DNA from: Pseudomonas sp. Z8(2022)
Lineage (GTDB): Bacteria; Pseudomonadota; Gammaproteobacteria; Pseudomonadales; Pseudomonadaceae
NCBI RefSeq assembly: GCF_025837155.1
Contig: NZ_CP107549.1
Span: 3,100,001 to 3,164,000, forward strand
Length of the DNA stretch: 64,000 nucleotides
Direction of reading: 5' to 3'
This document shows, in pieces, positions 38,723 through 47,579 of this stretch (the first letter of the stretch is position 1; every line of letters begins with the position of its first letter). The notes beneath the pieces were generated by a model, which worked only from the letters and a program-made list of their open reading frames with translations, did not search any database and had not been told where the DNA came from. Both the position numbers and the translations under genes were made by a program.

Positions 38723-39565
38723 ATGAGCAAATCGCCCTACTATTACGCCCCGCATGGCGGTCACCCGGGTCAGGAACAGCTGCTGACCGACCGCGCCATG
38801 TTCACCGAAGCCTACGCCGTGATCCCCAAAGGCGTGATGCGTGACATCGTCACCAGCCACCTGCCGTTCTGGGACAACATGCGCATGTGGGTCATCGCCC
38901 GCCCGCTGACCGGCTTCGCCGAAACCTTTTCGCAGTACATCGTCGAAGTCGGCCCGAACGGCGGCAGCGAAAAGCCCGAGCTGGACCCGACCGCCGAAGG
39001 CGTGATCTTCGTCGTCGAAGGCACCTGCGACCTGACCCTCAACGGCACCCAGCACGCCCTGCGTCCGGGCAGCTACGCCTTCATCCCGCCGCAAAGCGAC
39101 TGGTCACTGCGCAACAACGGCAGCGAAGCCGTACGTTTCCACTGGCTGCGCAAGGCCTACCAGCCGGTAGAAGGCGTGCCCTACCCGGAAGCCTTCGTCA
39201 CCCACGAGCAGGACATCGAACCGATCGTCATGCCAGGCACCGAAGGCCGCTGGAGCACCACACGCTTCGTCGAAATCAGCGACATGCGCCATGACATGCA
39301 CGTCAACATCGTCAACTTCGAGCCGGGCGGCGTGATCCCCTTCGCCGAGACCCACGTCATGGAGCACGGCCTGTACGTACTGGAAGGCAAGGCGGTGTAT
39401 CGCCTGAACCAGGACTGGGTCGAAGTGGAAGCCGGCGACTTCATGTGGCTACGCGCCTTCTGCCCGCAAGCCTGCTATGCCGGCGGTCCGGGTCGCTTCC
39501 GCTACCTGCTGTACAAGGATGTGAACCGTCAGATGCCGCTGACCCTGGGCGGCCTGAAACGCTGA
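38723..39565 (+). CDS. (S)-Ureidoglycine aminohydrolase (bicupin)
   Basis: A 280-residue tandem-cupin enzyme of the YlbA/AllE/UGlyAH group, releasing ammonia from ureidoglycine in allantoin breakdown. The N-terminal YYYAPHGGHPGQEQLLTDRAMFTEAYAVIPKG and the second cupin metal site (FAETHVMEHGLYVLEGKAVY) are characteristic. The ATG after GCCGAGGCAATCTCTCG was chosen. Allantoinase and allantoate amidohydrolase genes are not in the window, so it may serve a pathway encoded elsewhere. Confidence 0.88.
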   Translation: MSKSPYYYAPHGGHPGQEQLLTDRAMFTEAYAVIPKGVMRDIVTSHLPFWDNMRMWVIARPLTGFAETFSQYIVEVGPNGGSEKPELDPTAEGVIFVVEGTCDLTLNGTQHALRPGSYAFIPPQSDWSLRNNGSEAVRFHWLRKAYQPVEGVPYPEAFVTHEQDIEPIVMPGTEGRWSTTRFVEISDMRHDMHVNIVNFEPGGVIPFAETHVMEHGLYVLEGKAVYRLNQDWVEVEAGDFMWLRAFCPQACYAGGPGRFRYLLYKDVNRQMPLTLGGLKR

Positions 39566-39581
39566 AGCCGCACATGAAAAA

Positions 39582-39606
39582 GGCCATCCCTCGGGATGGC
39601 CTTTTT
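39582..39606. terminator. Bidirectional intrinsic terminator
   Basis: GGCCATCC and GGATGGCC form an eight-pair stem with a CTCG loop, flanked by A5 on the left and T5 on the right. It serves the aminohydrolase and the converging ahpF. Confidence 0.93.
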
Positions 39607-39622
39607 CGTTGCAGCGAGTCGA

Positions 39623-41179
39623 TCAGCTGTTGCGGATCAGGTGATCGAAGGCAGAGAGCGATGCCTTGGCACCTTCGCCTACGGCGATCACGATCTGCTT
39701 GTATGGCACAGTGGTCACGTCACCGGCCGCGAACACGCCGGGGATGTTGGTCTGGCCCTTGGCGTCTACCACGATCTCGCCGAAGCGGTTCAGCTCCACG
39801 GTGCCCTTCAGCCAGTCGCTGTTGGGCAGCAGGCCGATCTGCACGAAGATGCCCTCCAGCTCGACGGTGTGCAGCTCCTCGGTGGTGCGGTCCTTGTAGA
39901 CCAGGCCGGTGACCTTCTGGCCATCACCCTTGACCTCGGTGGTCTGCGCGCTCTTGATCACGGTGACGTTCGGCAGGCTGTTCAGCTTGTTCTGCAGCAC
40001 CTGGTCGGCGCGCAGGGTGTCGGCGAACTCCAGCAGGGTCACGTGTGCCACGATACCGGCCAGGTCGATGGCCGCTTCGACGCCGGAGTTGCCGCCGCCG
40101 ATCACCGCCACGCGCTTGCCCTTGAACAGCGGGCCGTCGCAGTGCGGGCAGAAGCACACGCCCTTGGCCTTGTATTCCTGCTCGCCCGGTACGCCCATTT
40201 CACGCCAGCGGGCACCGGTGGAGAGGATCACGGTCTTGGCCTTGAGGCTGGCACCGTTGTCGAACTTCACTTCGTGCAGGCCACCTTCGCTGCTGGCCGG
40301 AACCAGGGCCGAAGCGCGCTGCAGATTCATGATGTCCACTTCGTATTCGCGGACATGCTCTTCCAGGGCGCGAGCCAATTTCGGACCCTCGGTTTCCTTC
40401 ACCGAGATGAAGTTCTCGATGGCCATGGTGTCGAGCACCTGACCGCCGAAACGCTCGGCCGCCACGCCGGTACGGATACCTTTACGCGCTGCGTAGATCG
40501 CAGCTGCGGCACCAGCCGGGCCACCGCCGACCACCAGCACGTCGAAGGCGTCCTTGGCGGACATTTTCTCGGCATCGCGGTTGGCGGCACCGGTGTCGAT
40601 TTTGGCGAGGATTTCCTTCACTTCCATACGGCCGGAAGCGAACACCTCACCGTTCAGGTAGACGCTCGGCACGGCCATGATCTGGCGACGCTCGACTTCT
40701 TCCTGGAACAGCGCACCGTCGATGGAAACGTTGCGGATATTGGGGTTGAGCACCGCCATCAGATTCAGCGCCTGGACCACGTCCGGGCAGTTCTGGCAGG
40801 AGAGCGAGAAATAGGTCTCGAACTCGAACTTGCCTTCGATGCTCTTGATCTGCTCGATGGTTTCGGCATCGAGCTTGGACGGGTGACCGCCCACTTGCAG
40901 CAGGGCCAGTACCAGCGAGGTGAACTCGTGGCCCATGGGGATACCGGCAAAGGTAACGCCGATGTTCTCACCCGGGCGGTTCAACGAGAACGAAGGACGA
41001 CGCGCGTCGTTGCCATCGGTCTTCAGGGTGATCTTGTCGGTCAGACTCACGATGTCCTGGAGCAGACCCAGCAATTCCTGGGATTTTTCGCCGTCATCGA
41101 GGGAGGCAACGATCTCGAACGGCAGGCTCACCCTTTCGAGGTAGGCCTTCAATTGGTCTTTAAGATTGGCGTCCAACAT
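39623..41179 (-). CDS. ahpF: Alkyl hydroperoxide reductase subunit F
   Basis: AhpF transfers electrons from NADH through FAD to AhpC. The 518-residue product has the N-terminal double-thioredoxin domain with the redox pair CQNC ([14 protein letters not shown]). The thioredoxin-reductase-like core follows: FAD motif [23 protein letters not shown] in [16 protein letters not shown], and NAD motif [12 protein letters not shown]. It follows ahpC with a hairpin in the gap, typical of partial termination that lowers AhpF relative to AhpC. Confidence 0.96.
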   Translation of the reverse strand: MLDANLKDQLKAYLERVSLPFEIVASLDDGEKSQELLGLLQDIVSLTDKITLKTDGNDARRPSFSLNRPGENIGVTFAGIPMGHEFTSLVLALLQVGGHPSKLDAETIEQIKSIEGKFEFETYFSLSCQNCPDVVQALNLMAVLNPNIRNVSIDGALFQEEVERRQIMAVPSVYLNGEVFASGRMEVKEILAKIDTGAANRDAEKMSAKDAFDVLVVGGGPAGAAAAIYAARKGIRTGVAAERFGGQVLDTMAIENFISVKETEGPKLARALEEHVREYEVDIMNLQRASALVPASSEGGLHEVKFDNGASLKAKTVILSTGARWREMGVPGEQEYKAKGVCFCPHCDGPLFKGKRVAVIGGGNSGVEAAIDLAGIVAHVTLLEFADTLRADQVLQNKLNSLPNVTVIKSAQTTEVKGDGQKVTGLVYKDRTTEELHTVELEGIFVQIGLLPNSDWLKGTVELNRFGEIVVDAKGQTNIPGVFAAGDVTTVPYKQIVIAVGEGAKASLSAFDHLIRNS

Positions 41180-41213
41180 GACGGTGATATTCCTCTAGCG
41201 AATTTCGGACAAA

Positions 41214-41246
41214 CGAACGCCCGGACGGATTGCGCCCGGGCGTTCG
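41214..41246 (-). terminator. Hairpin between ahpC and ahpF
   Basis: CGAACGCCCGG pairs with CCGGGCGTTCG around an 11-base loop. On the minus strand it is followed only by TTTGTCC, so it probably attenuates or protects the ahpC message and does not fully terminate it. Confidence 0.6.
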
Positions 41247-41316
41247 GGCACTTGCGGCTAAGATTCAGCCGTCGAAGCGCAAGGCGGTAGGGGCTCTTCG
41301 GCCCCTGGGCAGATCC

Positions 41317-41880
41317 TTAGATCTTGCCAACCAGGTCCAGCGAGGGAGCCAGGGTCTTGGCGCCTTCTTTCCACTTGGCCGGGCAGACTTCACCCGGGTG
41401 AGCGGCGGTGTACTGGGCAGCTTTCAGCTTGCGCAGGGTCTCGGAGACGTCACGGGCGATCTCGTTGGAATGGATTTCCAGAGTCTTGATCACGCCTTCC
41501 GGGTTGATGATGAAGGTACCGCGCAGAGCCAGACCTTCTTCAGCGATGTGCACGCCGAAAGCGTTGGTCAGTTGGTGAGTCGGGTCACCGATCAGCGGGA
41601 ACTGAGCCTTGCCAACGGCCGGCGAAGTTTCGTGCCATACCTTGTGCGAGAAATGGGTGTCGGTGGTAACGATGTAAACCTCGGTACCAGCGGCCTGGAA
41701 CTCGGCGTAGCTGTTGGCGGCGTCTTCGATTTCGGTCGGGCAGTTGAAGGTGAAGGCAGCCGGCATGAAGATCAGAACGGACCAATGGCCTTTCAGGGAT
41801 TCTTCGGTGACTTCAATGAACTTGCCGTTGTGGAAAGCGTTGACCTTGAACGGCTGAACTTGAGTATTGATGAGGGACAT
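41317..41880 (-). CDS. ahpC: Alkyl hydroperoxide reductase subunit C (2-Cys peroxiredoxin)
   Basis: AhpC reduces peroxides in the cytoplasm. The 187-residue protein has the peroxidatic Cys47 in AAFTFNCPTE and the resolving cysteine in HPGEVCPAKW. The GGRGT-equivalent and the C-terminal LAPSLDLVGKI are intact. AGGAGTCAGAG precedes the start. A symmetric sequence about 100 bases upstream may be its operator. Confidence 0.97.
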   Translation of the reverse strand: MSLINTQVQPFKVNAFHNGKFIEVTEESLKGHWSVLIFMPAAFTFNCPTEIEDAANSYAEFQAAGTEVYIVTTDTHFSHKVWHETSPAVGKAQFPLIGDPTHQLTNAFGVHIAEEGLALRGTFIINPEGVIKTLEIHSNEIARDVSETLRKLKAAQYTAAHPGEVCPAKWKEGAKTLAPSLDLVGKI

Positions 41881-41974
41881 CTCTGACTCCTTCTGAGGTT
41901 TCTGTGAGGGTTGAAATCTACGGTTGCTATATTAGCCACCTAACAAAAAAAAGCTTATTGATTAGTGACATGAT

Positions 41975-41997
41975 ATCGATTGAATGCACCAATCGAT
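41975..41997. promoter_or_regulatory. Palindrome upstream of ahpC, possible OxyR site
   Basis: ATCGATTG (41975-41982) and CAATCGAT (41990-41997) form a perfect inverted repeat with a seven-base centre, near an A8 tract. LysR-type regulators such as OxyR, the usual controller of ahpC in Pseudomonas, bind sites of this symmetry. The canonical ATAG-N7-CTAT spacing is not clearly met. Confidence 0.4.
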
Positions 41998-42033
41998 GAT
42001 TCAGCCCGCACCACATGCGGGCTGCAGCCTGCC

Positions 42034-42996
42034 TCAGAGCAGACTGGGGTCGATCAGCAATGCCAGTTTACCCGCGACCTGGTTACCCGCGAGTGCCTCG
42101 AACGCCGATTCATGATCTTGGATAGCATAACTACGCTCCAGTTGCGGCTTTAATCGCCCCTCGGCAAAAAGCGGCCACACCTGCTGCTGCAGATCGCGCA
42201 GCAGATCGGCCTTGAACTGATCATCACGATTGCGCAGGGTCGAGCCGATCAGCTGGATACGCTTGCCGAGCACCTGAGCCAGGTCCAGCGTGGCCTCGCG
42301 TCCGCCCATCAAACCAATATTGACCCAACGCCCGTCACGCGCCAGCAGCTCGAGATTGAGCGCCGCGTATTTGCCCCCGACCGGATCGAGAATCACATCG
42401 AACGGGCCGAAATCACGCAATGCCTGCAGATCTTCACCACGCAACGCGCCACCCTGCGCCCCCAGCGTCTCGCAATAGGCCAACCGCTGCGGCGAACCGA
42501 CGCTAACCCAGCAAGGGCTGCCGAATGCCTTGCACAGCTGGATGGCGGCCGAACCGACACCGCTGGCGCCGGCATGCAGCAGGACCTTTTCACCGGGACG
42601 CAGCGCTCCGAGCTGGAACAGATTGAGCCAGGCAGTGGCATATACCTCGGGCACCACCGCCGCCTCGAGCAGACTCAAGCCCTCCGGCACCGGCATGGCA
42701 TGACGGGCATCGAGCACCACTTCCTCGGCCATACCGCCAGCGGCGAGCAGGCAGCAAACGCGATCCCCCACCTGCCAGGCGCTGCCTGCTCCCACCTCGA
42801 CGACCACCCCGGAGCATTCCAGGCCCAGCGCCTGGCTGGCACCTGGTGGCGGCGGATAGAGCCCGGCCCGCTGCAGCAGATCCGCCCGGTTGAGCCCGGC
42901 AGCCGCTACCTTCACGCGAATCTGCCCTGCATCACAGGACTGGGCCGGTTGCTCCAGCCACTCTGCGCGCCCTTCGACGCCTTGCAATGCCTTCAT
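42034..42996 (-). CDS. NAD(P)H quinone oxidoreductase, PIG3/zeta-crystallin type
   Basis: A 320-residue zinc-free medium-chain reductase. VAAAGLNRADLLQRAGLYPPPPGASQALGLECSGVVVEVG is the family N-terminal signature, and the nucleotide-binding motif is LLHAGASGVGSAAIQLC. Zinc-ligand cysteines are absent. It probably reduces quinones or enones with NADPH. The ATG behind TGGAGGCAGC was chosen over one six codons upstream. It diverges from the tail-specific protease gene. Confidence 0.87.
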   Translation of the reverse strand: MKALQGVEGRAEWLEQPAQSCDAGQIRVKVAAAGLNRADLLQRAGLYPPPPGASQALGLECSGVVVEVGAGSAWQVGDRVCCLLAAGGMAEEVVLDARHAMPVPEGLSLLEAAVVPEVYATAWLNLFQLGALRPGEKVLLHAGASGVGSAAIQLCKAFGSPCWVSVGSPQRLAYCETLGAQGGALRGEDLQALRDFGPFDVILDPVGGKYAALNLELLARDGRWVNIGLMGGREATLDLAQVLGKRIQLIGSTLRNRDDQFKADLLRDLQQQVWPLFAEGRLKPQLERSYAIQDHESAFEALAGNQVAGKLALLIDPSLL

Positions 42997-43124
42997 GCTG
43001 CCTCCATAGTGCAAGTGAACCGAGCCCGGCGCTGACCGTCGGGCTTTTGCATAGCGCCAACGGAACCTGGCGCCCTCAGATACGGCCTAATATGCGTTAT
43101 CACCTGCCACTACGTCGAATCAGC

Positions 43125-45209
43125 ATGAAGCGCTCTCTTGCAAGTACTGCCCTCGCCCTCGTTCTCGGCCTCAGTGCCCTGCCGCTGGCGGCCAAGACCA
43201 CCACCGTGACCAGTTGGGACTATTTGCAACCGGACCGGGACCAGGTGATCGCCAGCCTCAACGTAGTGGAGCTGCTGCGCCGCCATCACTACAACAAGCC
43301 GCCGCTCAACGATGAACGCTCGATCCAGATCTACGACAACTACCTGAAGTTGCTCGATCCGTCTCGCAGCTATTTCACCGCGGCCGATATCAGCGAATTC
43401 AACCAGTGGCGCACCAGGTTCGACGATCTGCTGAAAAGCGGCGACCTCGAGCCGGGCTTCACCATCTATCGCCGCCATCTGACCCGCCTGGAAGAGCGCC
43501 TGAACTTTGCACTGGCTGAGCTGGGCAAAGGCGTCGACAAGATCGACTTCAGCATCGACGAAGACCTCCAGGTAGACCGCGAGAAAGCCCCATGGGCCAA
43601 GGATCGCGCCGAGCTCGACGACCTCTGGCGCAAGCGCGTCAAGGACGAAGTGCTGCGCCTGAAGATCGCCGGCAAGGAAACCAAGGACATCCAGGAGCTG
43701 CTGACCAAGCGCTACAAGAACCAGCTGACGCGCCTCAAGCAGACCCGTGGTGAGGACGTGTTCCAGGCCTATATCAATGCCTTCGCCACCACCTACGATC
43801 CGCACACCACCTATCTGTCGCCGGACAACGCGGAAAACTTCGACATCAACATGAGTCTGTCGCTCGAAGGCATCGGTGCCGTTCTGCAAAGCGACAACGA
43901 GCACGTCAAGGTGGTACGTTTGGTACCGGCCGGCCCGGCCGAGAAGAGCAAGCAGATCGCACCAGCCGACAAGATCGTCGGCGTCGCCCAGGGCAACGAT
44001 GAAATGGTCGATGTGATCGGCTGGCGCCTGGACGAAGTGGTCAAGCTGATCCGTGGTCCGAAAGGCTCCACTGTACGCCTGGAAGTGATCCCGGCCAGCA
44101 ACCCGCCCAGCGACCAGACCAGCAAAGTGGTCACCATCACCCGCGAAGCGGTCAAGCTGGAAGAGCAGGCCGCCAAGAAGAAGGTGCTGGAGCTCCAGCA
44201 CGAAGGTCGTGACTACAAGCTCGGCGTGATCGAACTGCCGGCCTTCTACCTCGACTTCAAGGCCTTCCGCGCTGGTGACCCGAACTACAAGAGCACCACC
44301 CGTGACGTCAAACGTCTGCTCGACGAACTGCAGAAGGAGAAGGTCGACGGCGTGGTCATCGACCTGCGCAACAACGGCGGTGGCTCCCTGCAGGAAGCCA
44401 CCGAGCTGACCAGCCTGTTCATCGAACAAGGGCCCACCGTGCTGGTACGCAACGCCGATGGCCGTGTCGACGTGCTGGCCGACGAGAACAAGGGCGTCTA
44501 CTACTCGGGCCCGCTGGCCGTGCTGGTCAACCGCCTGTCCGCCTCGGCCTCGGAGATCTTCGCCGGGGCCATGCAGGACTACCACCGCGCGCTGATCCTC
44601 GGCGGCCAGACCTTCGGCAAGGGCACGGTGCAGACCATTCAGCCGCTCAACCATGGCGAACTGAAACTGACCCTGGCCAAGTTCTACCGGGTTTCCGGGC
44701 AGAGCACCCAGCATCAGGGCGTGATCCCCGACATCCTCTACCCGGACGTCATGGACACCAAGGACATCGGCGAAAGCGCCTTGCCCGCCGCTCTGCCGTG
44801 GGACAGCATTCGCCCGGCGATCCAGCCCGAACTGGACCCGATCAAGCCTTTCCTGAGCGAGCTGAAAGCGCGCCATGATCAACGCACGGCCAAGGACCCG
44901 GACTTCGTCTTCACCCGCGACCGCCTGACCCTGGCCAAGAAGCTGATGGAGGAAAAAACCGTCAGTCTCAACGAGCAGACCCGCCGCGCTCGTCAGGCCG
45001 AGGTCGAAGCCAAGCAGTTGGCCCTGGAAAACAACCGCCGCGTGGCCAAGGGCGAAGAACCGCTCAAGGAACTGGAAAAGGAAGACGAGGATGCACTGCC
45101 GGTGGCCGACGAGAAGAGCACGCCGGAAGACGATGCCTACCTCGCAGAAAGCGGACGCATCCTGCTCGACTACCTGGGGCTGAATCCGTCGCTCGCGCTG
45201 CACTATTGA
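43125..45209 (+). CDS. prc: Tail-specific (carboxy-terminal processing) protease, S41 family
   Basis: Prc degrades periplasmic and membrane proteins from their C-termini. The homologue AlgO affects alginate regulation in P. aeruginosa. The 694-residue protein has a signal peptide (LALVLGLSALPLAAKT), a helical N-domain, a PDZ domain (about 215-330) and the S41 catalytic core with Ser in NRLSASASEIFAGAMQ and Lys in LGGQTFGKGTVQT. Then comes a long helical C-domain. No strong ribosome site distinguishes this ATG from one 11 codons upstream. It was chosen for the signal peptide. Confidence 0.93.
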   Translation: MKRSLASTALALVLGLSALPLAAKTTTVTSWDYLQPDRDQVIASLNVVELLRRHHYNKPPLNDERSIQIYDNYLKLLDPSRSYFTAADISEFNQWRTRFDDLLKSGDLEPGFTIYRRHLTRLEERLNFALAELGKGVDKIDFSIDEDLQVDREKAPWAKDRAELDDLWRKRVKDEVLRLKIAGKETKDIQELLTKRYKNQLTRLKQTRGEDVFQAYINAFATTYDPHTTYLSPDNAENFDINMSLSLEGIGAVLQSDNEHVKVVRLVPAGPAEKSKQIAPADKIVGVAQGNDEMVDVIGWRLDEVVKLIRGPKGSTVRLEVIPASNPPSDQTSKVVTITREAVKLEEQAAKKKVLELQHEGRDYKLGVIELPAFYLDFKAFRAGDPNYKSTTRDVKRLLDELQKEKVDGVVIDLRNNGGGSLQEATELTSLFIEQGPTVLVRNADGRVDVLADENKGVYYSGPLAVLVNRLSASASEIFAGAMQDYHRALILGGQTFGKGTVQTIQPLNHGELKLTLAKFYRVSGQSTQHQGVIPDILYPDVMDTKDIGESALPAALPWDSIRPAIQPELDPIKPFLSELKARHDQRTAKDPDFVFTRDRLTLAKKLMEEKTVSLNEQTRRARQAEVEAKQLALENNRRVAKGEEPLKELEKEDEDALPVADEKSTPEDDAYLAESGRILLDYLGLNPSLALHY

Positions 45210-45256
45210 GGCGACTTCCAGCCAGCCAATCCTCATCGAACTGTCGTGAAATGAAA

Positions 45257-45280
45257 GGGCCGGTCAAAACCGGCCCTTTT
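45257..45280 (+). terminator. Intrinsic terminator of prc
   Basis: GGGCCGGT and ACCGGCCC pair around CAAA, preceded by AAA and followed by TTTT. Confidence 0.92.
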
Positions 45281-45437
45281 CGTTTTCCTGCAAGTCGAGA
45301 AGGCCATGATAGCCACCTGACAGTTGATCACTGCGACCTCAGGGCCCGTCGTCTCACTCCCGGCCAAGCTGGCTTGAGCAGCCAAACGCCCGACCAGGGC
45401 GACACCTCTGCTTACAGCCTCGGTCTGCACGTTCGGC

Positions 45438-45923
45438 TCAGCGTTCTGAGCGGCGGGCACCCTCTGCCAGCGCGGCGTAACGCTCGGCGGCCAGCGGATC
45501 TGCTTGCAAGCCGGGAGCACCCTCGCCATAGAGCTGACTCAGGCGACCAGCCGCCAGTGGGTGCCCGGCAGCCAACGCCATCTCCCACCAGTGCACTGCC
45601 TGCACGGCGTCCGGCGCCTGCCGGGTGTCGCCCTGCAGCGCCTGCACGCCCAGCTGGTACGCGGCCTTGCCGTCGCCACCCTGGGCCGCCAGACGCAACA
45701 GCCTCAATCCCTCCTCACGCGCGCCAAGACCCTGGCCGCGAAACAGCAGGATATGACCGTAGAAACTCTGCGCCGAGGTGTCGCCCAGGTTGGCCATGCG
45801 TCCGTACTGGCCCTGCATCCATTGCCACAATCGTGGCTGGCGCAACGCCGCAGGCCAGTGGAACAGCCGCCGGGCCAACCAGTATCCCAGGCGCGCACGG
45901 ATCTGCCAGAGCCACCTAGACAT
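45438..45923 (-). CDS. Sel1-repeat protein, last gene of a coupled trio
   Basis: A 161-residue protein with an N-terminal amphipathic or membrane-proximal segment (WQIRARLGYWLARRLFHWPAAL) and Sel1-type repeats (GLRLLRLAAQGGDGKAAYQLGVQAL, AVHWWEMALAAGHPLAAGRLSQLYGEG). No lipobox was seen. The ATG overlaps the end of the preceding gene by eight bases. Function is unknown; the repeats suggest a protein-binding scaffold. Confidence 0.78.
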   Translation of the reverse strand: MSRWLWQIRARLGYWLARRLFHWPAALRQPRLWQWMQGQYGRMANLGDTSAQSFYGHILLFRGQGLGAREEGLRLLRLAAQGGDGKAAYQLGVQALQGDTRQAPDAVQAVHWWEMALAAGHPLAAGRLSQLYGEGAPGLQADPLAAERYAALAEGARRSER

Positions 45924-46281
45924 CGGCGGGATACTCGAATTCGAACACCCTGGCGACCTCGGCTGCATGCCATGAGGCGGCGGCCACGCCATCGGAAGCG
46001 CCACTGAAACGCCCCAGACGCGTCACGCAGTCGAAGAAGCCGGTACGCGGCAGACGACTGGCGCCCTGGCTGATGACCAGGGCGCTGCGCAACGGACGTT
46101 CCGCGCGAGCATCCAGCGCGGCCAGATGCTCCAGGGCGGCGGTCAGGGTCTGCATGGCCGGTGTCGGCAGGTCGAGTCGCTCGATCAGCGCACGATAGGT
46201 GAGCAGATGACGCTGGCGGCGAGCATCGTCCAACTCGCCCAACAATGCCTGCCAGTGCTGGCGACTGATACGCACGCTCAA
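45916..46281 (-). CDS. Unknown protein, middle gene of the XRE/Sel1 trio, TTG start
   Basis: A 121-residue helical protein (WQALLGELDDARRQRHLLTYRALIERLDLPTPAMQTLTAALEHLAA) ending in RFSGASDGVAAASWHAAEVARVFEFEYPADV. No domain was recognised. A TTG codon overlapping the regulator stop (TTGA) sits seven bases after GGAGG and is the likeliest start. A GTG two codons later is possible. Tight overlap on both sides implies translational coupling and a shared task. Confidence 0.65.
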   Translation of the reverse strand: MSVRISRQHWQALLGELDDARRQRHLLTYRALIERLDLPTPAMQTLTAALEHLAALDARAERPLRSALVISQGASRLPRTGFFDCVTRLGRFSGASDGVAAASWHAAEVARVFEFEYPADV

Positions 46282-46601
46282 GACCAGCCCTCCAGCCCCA
46301 GCTCCCAGGCCAGCGAGCGCAGGATGGCAGCATCAGGTTGACGCTCGCCGCTCTCGATCATGGCCAGATAATGAGGGCTAATGCCGACACTGCGTGCCAG
46401 TGTTTCCGGGCTCAGGCCCTTGGCTTCGCGTAGCGCCTGCAACTGCGAAAGAGGCGCGCGACTGGCTGCGGGAGCCGGCGCAGATAACATGGCCGCCGCA
46501 GCGTCCTGACGGCCCGCCGCCTGCAACAGGGCCTGATAATCGGCCCAGGGCAGCACTGCATATTCCGGTTCGCCGTCACGGGCAATGATTTGCACACTCA
46601 T
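46278..46601 (-). CDS. XRE-family helix-turn-helix regulator with antitoxin-like N-terminus
   Basis: A 107-residue protein whose first 30 residues (VQIIARDGEPEYAVLPWADYQALL) resemble the beta-strand and helix of Phd/YefM-like antitoxins. A Cro/CI-type helix-turn-helix follows (LREAKGLSPETLARSVGISPHYLAMIESGERQPDAA). GGAGAG precedes the ATG. It leads a three-gene overlapping unit and may repress it. The antitoxin resemblance is my reading of the sequence, not a proven relation. Confidence 0.75.
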   Translation of the reverse strand: MSVQIIARDGEPEYAVLPWADYQALLQAAGRQDAAAAMLSAPAPAASRAPLSQLQALREAKGLSPETLARSVGISPHYLAMIESGERQPDAAILRSLAWELGLEGWS

Positions 46602-46800
46602 GAGTCTCTCCGTTGGAAAGCAGGGACGACGGCCTCGCCCCCTTCCTTGCATGCGGCCATCTTAACAGGCGTCTGCCGCCGGGGCGTCATCCATGCTGCC
46701 AGGGTAGCAAGATGTGCTATCGCTTCCCCAGGCATATGACCCCACACGATACTCTCTGGCGGAGATGGCGCAGGATGGCCCGAAATGGCCGAACAAGGCG

Positions 46801-47244
46801 TCAGGAATGCAGCGGATCGGCCCGCTCCGCAGGCGGTAGCCGTTCGATCAGCTCCATACGCGCCGGGTTCTGCCTGTCACGCCAGGCCCTGAAGGCCTCC
46901 AGTTCGCCATGCCAGGTACGCATTACCCAGGCCAGTACGGCCAGATCATCGACAAAGCCAACACCCACCAGCCAGTCGGGAATTGCATCAAGCGGAGCGA
47001 TGAAGTACAGCAGCGCCGCCACCACCATCAGCAGCGCCTGATTACTGATCTGCCGGTATTCACCCTTGAACCAGGCAATACTGAGCGCACGCAATAGCAG
47101 CAGATCCTCCTTGAATTCGGCGAAACGCTGCCCCTGCGGCGTACGCTTGTCAGCCAGCGCGCGCAACAGCTCGGGCAACCTGCCTTCACGAAGAAAACGG
47201 GCAGCCAGTGGCAGGTAACGCGCCAATTTCCACGGAGTTTTCAT
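46801..47244 (-). CDS. YkvA-family membrane protein (DUF1232)
   Basis: A 147-residue protein with the YkvA/DUF1232 core: NQALLMVVAALLYFIAPLDAIPDWLVGVGFVDDLAVLAWVM, a hydrophobic segment flanking the IxPxDxIPD motif. Function of the family is unknown. GAGGAGGCCGC is an excellent ribosome site and fixes the start, so the longer upstream frame is not used. Confidence 0.87.
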   Translation of the reverse strand: MKTPWKLARYLPLAARFLREGRLPELLRALADKRTPQGQRFAEFKEDLLLLRALSIAWFKGEYRQISNQALLMVVAALLYFIAPLDAIPDWLVGVGFVDDLAVLAWVMRTWHGELEAFRAWRDRQNPARMELIERLPPAERADPLHS

Positions 47245-47579
47245 GCGGCCTCCTCGGCAAGCCAGGCACTCTCCGGGCTTGCCTCGCTTATCCACCGAAG
47301 CTGTGGATAAATCTGTGCAAATTCTTTCGACAAGCTTATCAAAGCCCCGTGCCATGGGGCCTTGGCTTAGATCGGATATTTTTTATACAGCAAATAAAAT
47401 CCATGAAAATCAATAAGTTGCTGATTGACATGGAAGCTGCTCAGCTGTAACGCGAGGGTGTCGGGAGTGTTTCTCGAAATGTGCATAAGCGTAACACCGC
47501 GCTCCCCGTGCAAGATCTTTCCCCCTTCAGAAACGACAACGCCCCGTCAAGACGGGGCGTTGCACGTACGTACCAAGTG
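47245..47579. other. AT-rich intergenic region with promoter-like motif and 15-codon ORF
   Basis: This gap has the lowest GC content in the neighbourhood (47340-47440). TTGGCT (47362-47367) and TATACA (47384-47389), 16 bases apart, look like a plus-strand sigma-70 promoter. They are followed by an ATG-TAA frame of 15 codons (47403-47450, MKINKLLIDMEAAQL) without a ribosome site. A small RNA or leader peptide is possible. Nothing else was recognised. Confidence 0.3.
47538..47561 (-). terminator. Hairpin at the 3' end of the FKBP gene
   Basis: AACGCCCCGTC and GACGGGGCGTT form an 11-pair stem with a two-base centre. On the minus strand GTCGTTTC follows, a modest T-rich tail. Confidence 0.75.

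Noticed and set aside
43110-45236. A 708-codon minus-strand frame opposite the tail-specific protease
   Set aside because: The composition (long HADQ/VEGQ stretches) is that of reverse-complemented coding DNA. The protease on the other strand has all its motifs.
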